Of a stretch of DNA of 64,000 bases, positions 63,330 through 64,000 are shown piece after piece. Position 1 is the stretch's first letter; the number at the start of each line of letters is the position of its first letter. Both the position numbers and the translations under genes were made by a program. Where the stretch lies: the NCBI RefSeq assembly GCF_004795105.1, contig NZ_SSBL01000003.1, positions 124,001-188,000 of the forward strand, in the 5' to 3' direction. The notes under the pieces were generated by a model. It was not told where the DNA came from. It saw only the letters and a program-made list of their open reading frames with translations, and ran no database searches. This stretch comes from Streptomyces sp. A0642 (GTDB taxonomy: Bacteria > Actinomycetota > Actinomycetes > Streptomycetales > Streptomycetaceae).

Positions 63330-64000
63330 GTGCACGAGCCAGCCACCCCCAAAAGGGCCGCACACCGCGGAGCACGCCTCGCCATCGCCACCGCGGTCAC
63401 GATGGTGGCCACAGCCGTCGCCGCCCACACTCCGGCGGCCGCCGACCACCGGCCCCCGCCGCCACCGTCGGACCGGGCGCTCGCGGCGGAGCCGGCCCGG
63501 CACGACCTCACCCGCGAGCAGTTCTACTTCGTCCTGCCCGACCGGTTCGCCAACGGCGACACCTCCAACGATCGGGGAGGTCTCACCGGTAGCCGTACGC
63601 AGACCGGCTTCGACCCCACCGACAAAGGCTTCTACCAGGGGGGTGACCTCAAGGGCCTGACCCAGCGGCTCGACTACATCAAGGGCCTCGGCACCACCGC
63701 CATCTGGATGGCACCGATCTTCAAGAACAAACCCGTCCAGGGCATCGGCAAGGACGCCTCGGCCGGCTACCACGGCTACTGGATCACCGACTTCACCCGG
63801 GTCGACCCGCACTTCGGGACCAACGAGGACCTGAAGAGGCTGATCGCCGCCGCCCACGCCAAGGGCATGAAGGTCTTCTTCGACGTCATCACCAACCACA
63901 CCGCCGACGTCATCCGCTCCGGCGAGAACCGGTACGCCTACCGGAGCAAGGGCGCCTACCCCTACCTGGACAGCACTGGTCGTCCCTTCGACGACACGAC
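63330..64000 (+). CDS. Second secreted GH13 alpha-amylase, 5' part
   Basis: Starts at GTG 63330 (GGAAGGG 9 nt upstream), 26 bp after the first amylase, and runs off the window; 223 codons are visible. Signal peptide (RLAIATAVTMVATAVAAHTPAAA), then SDRALAAEPARHDLTREQFYFVLPDRFANGDTSNDRGG and the GH13 region to ITNHTAD, closely like the upstream gene. Two tandem amylases also occur in the S. glaucescens acarbose cluster (from memory). Full domain set and catalytic residues lie beyond the edge. Confidence 0.9.
   Translation, partial: MHEPATPKRAAHRGARLAIATAVTMVATAVAAHTPAAADHRPPPPPSDRALAAEPARHDLTREQFYFVLPDRFANGDTSNDRGGLTGSRTQTGFDPTDKGFYQGGDLKGLTQRLDYIKGLGTTAIWMAPIFKNKPVQGIGKDASAGYHGYWITDFTRVDPHFGTNEDLKRLIAAAHAKGMKVFFDVITNHTADVIRSGENRYAYRSKGAYPYLDSTGRPFDDT
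63759..63908 (+). repeat. 150-bp segment identical in both amylase genes, copy 2
   Basis: Identical to 60613-60762 (offset 3146 bp), in the same frame of the second amylase. Suggests recent gene conversion or a repair template effect between the neighbours. Confidence 0.93.

Noticed and set aside
59773..63375. A 1200-codon open frame antisense to acbB and the amylase
   Set aside because: Gly/Val/Glu-rich, no domain; it is the expected antisense shadow of GC-rich codons, and the + strand genes are clear.

Overview
High-GC actinobacterial DNA, almost certainly from a Streptomyces chromosome. Evidence: very GC-rich third codon positions, many GTG starts with GGAGG-type ribosome sites, translationally coupled ATGA/GTGA overlaps, a Tat/lipoprotein-rich secretome, an ergothioneine operon, a PAS-GGDEF-EAL protein of the RmdA type and a DasR-like chitinase operator. 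The left 34 kb resembles the gene neighbourhood that S. coelicolor carries around its rmdA, second succinate dehydrogenase and ergothioneine genes; this is from memory, not a search.

Layout. 0-6.4 kb: cell-surface block (universal stress protein end, polysaccharide deacetylase, class E/F sortase, two look-alike secreted membrane-anchored proteins, a DUF4239 membrane protein, a poly-proline protein, a haem/redox-like repeat lipoprotein). 6.5-14 kb: SAM methyltransferase coupled to a c-di-GMP enzyme (RmdA type), a LysR regulator and the three-gene sdhCAB operon. 14-21 kb: GH18 chitinase, UvrA2-like protein, HAD phosphatase, dodecin, an orphan sugar-binding lipoprotein. 21-25 kb: egtABCD. 25-35 kb: PARG-like protein, PemK/MazF-like protein, LacI regulator, thioredoxin, a flavin disulfide reductase relative, a degenerate histidine phosphatase, a cobalamin riboswitch with cbtBA, GNAT, TPR, pirin. 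Two MITE-like foldback elements (28.0 and 30.8 kb) sit here. 35-40 kb: a scar region with a truncated universal stress gene, a decayed Tn3 transposase, two TetR regulators with clear palindromic operators, a chimeric oxidoreductase remnant and an old-yellow-enzyme gene.

40.3-64 kb: a biosynthetic cluster of the acarbose/acarviostatin type. A 13-gene, 17.6-kb leftward operon starts at 57868 and ends at 40270. It encodes, in order, a sugar aminotransferase (AcbV-like), an ABC exporter (AcbW, X, Y), a kinase (AcbU-like), a pseudoglycosyltransferase candidate (AcbS-like), a nucleotidyltransferase (AcbR-like), a glycosyltransferase fused to a HAD phosphatase (AcbI+AcbJ in one chain), a 4-alpha-glucanotransferase (AcbQ), a sedoheptulose-7-phosphate cyclase (AcbC, 2-epi-5-epi-valiolone synthase), a cupin, a ROK cyclitol kinase (AcbM) and an RmlD-like reductase. 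Divergently, acbA-acbB (dTDP-4-keto-6-deoxyglucose) run into two tandem secreted alpha-amylases, the second cut by the window edge.

How the cluster works, by inference from the acarbose pathway: cyclase and kinase make a phosphorylated C7 cyclitol; AcbU, the HAD phosphatase and AcbR activate it as an NDP-cyclitol; AcbA, AcbB and AcbV make dTDP-4-amino-4,6-dideoxyglucose; AcbI adds that sugar to maltose or maltooligosaccharide (supplied or remodelled by AcbQ and the amylases) and AcbS forms the C-N bond. WXY exports the product and the inhibitor-tolerant amylases feed on starch while competitors are inhibited. The dehydrogenase/epimerase genes acbL, acbN and acbO and the kinase acbK are not seen; a cupin and an RmlD-like reductase stand where they would be expected.
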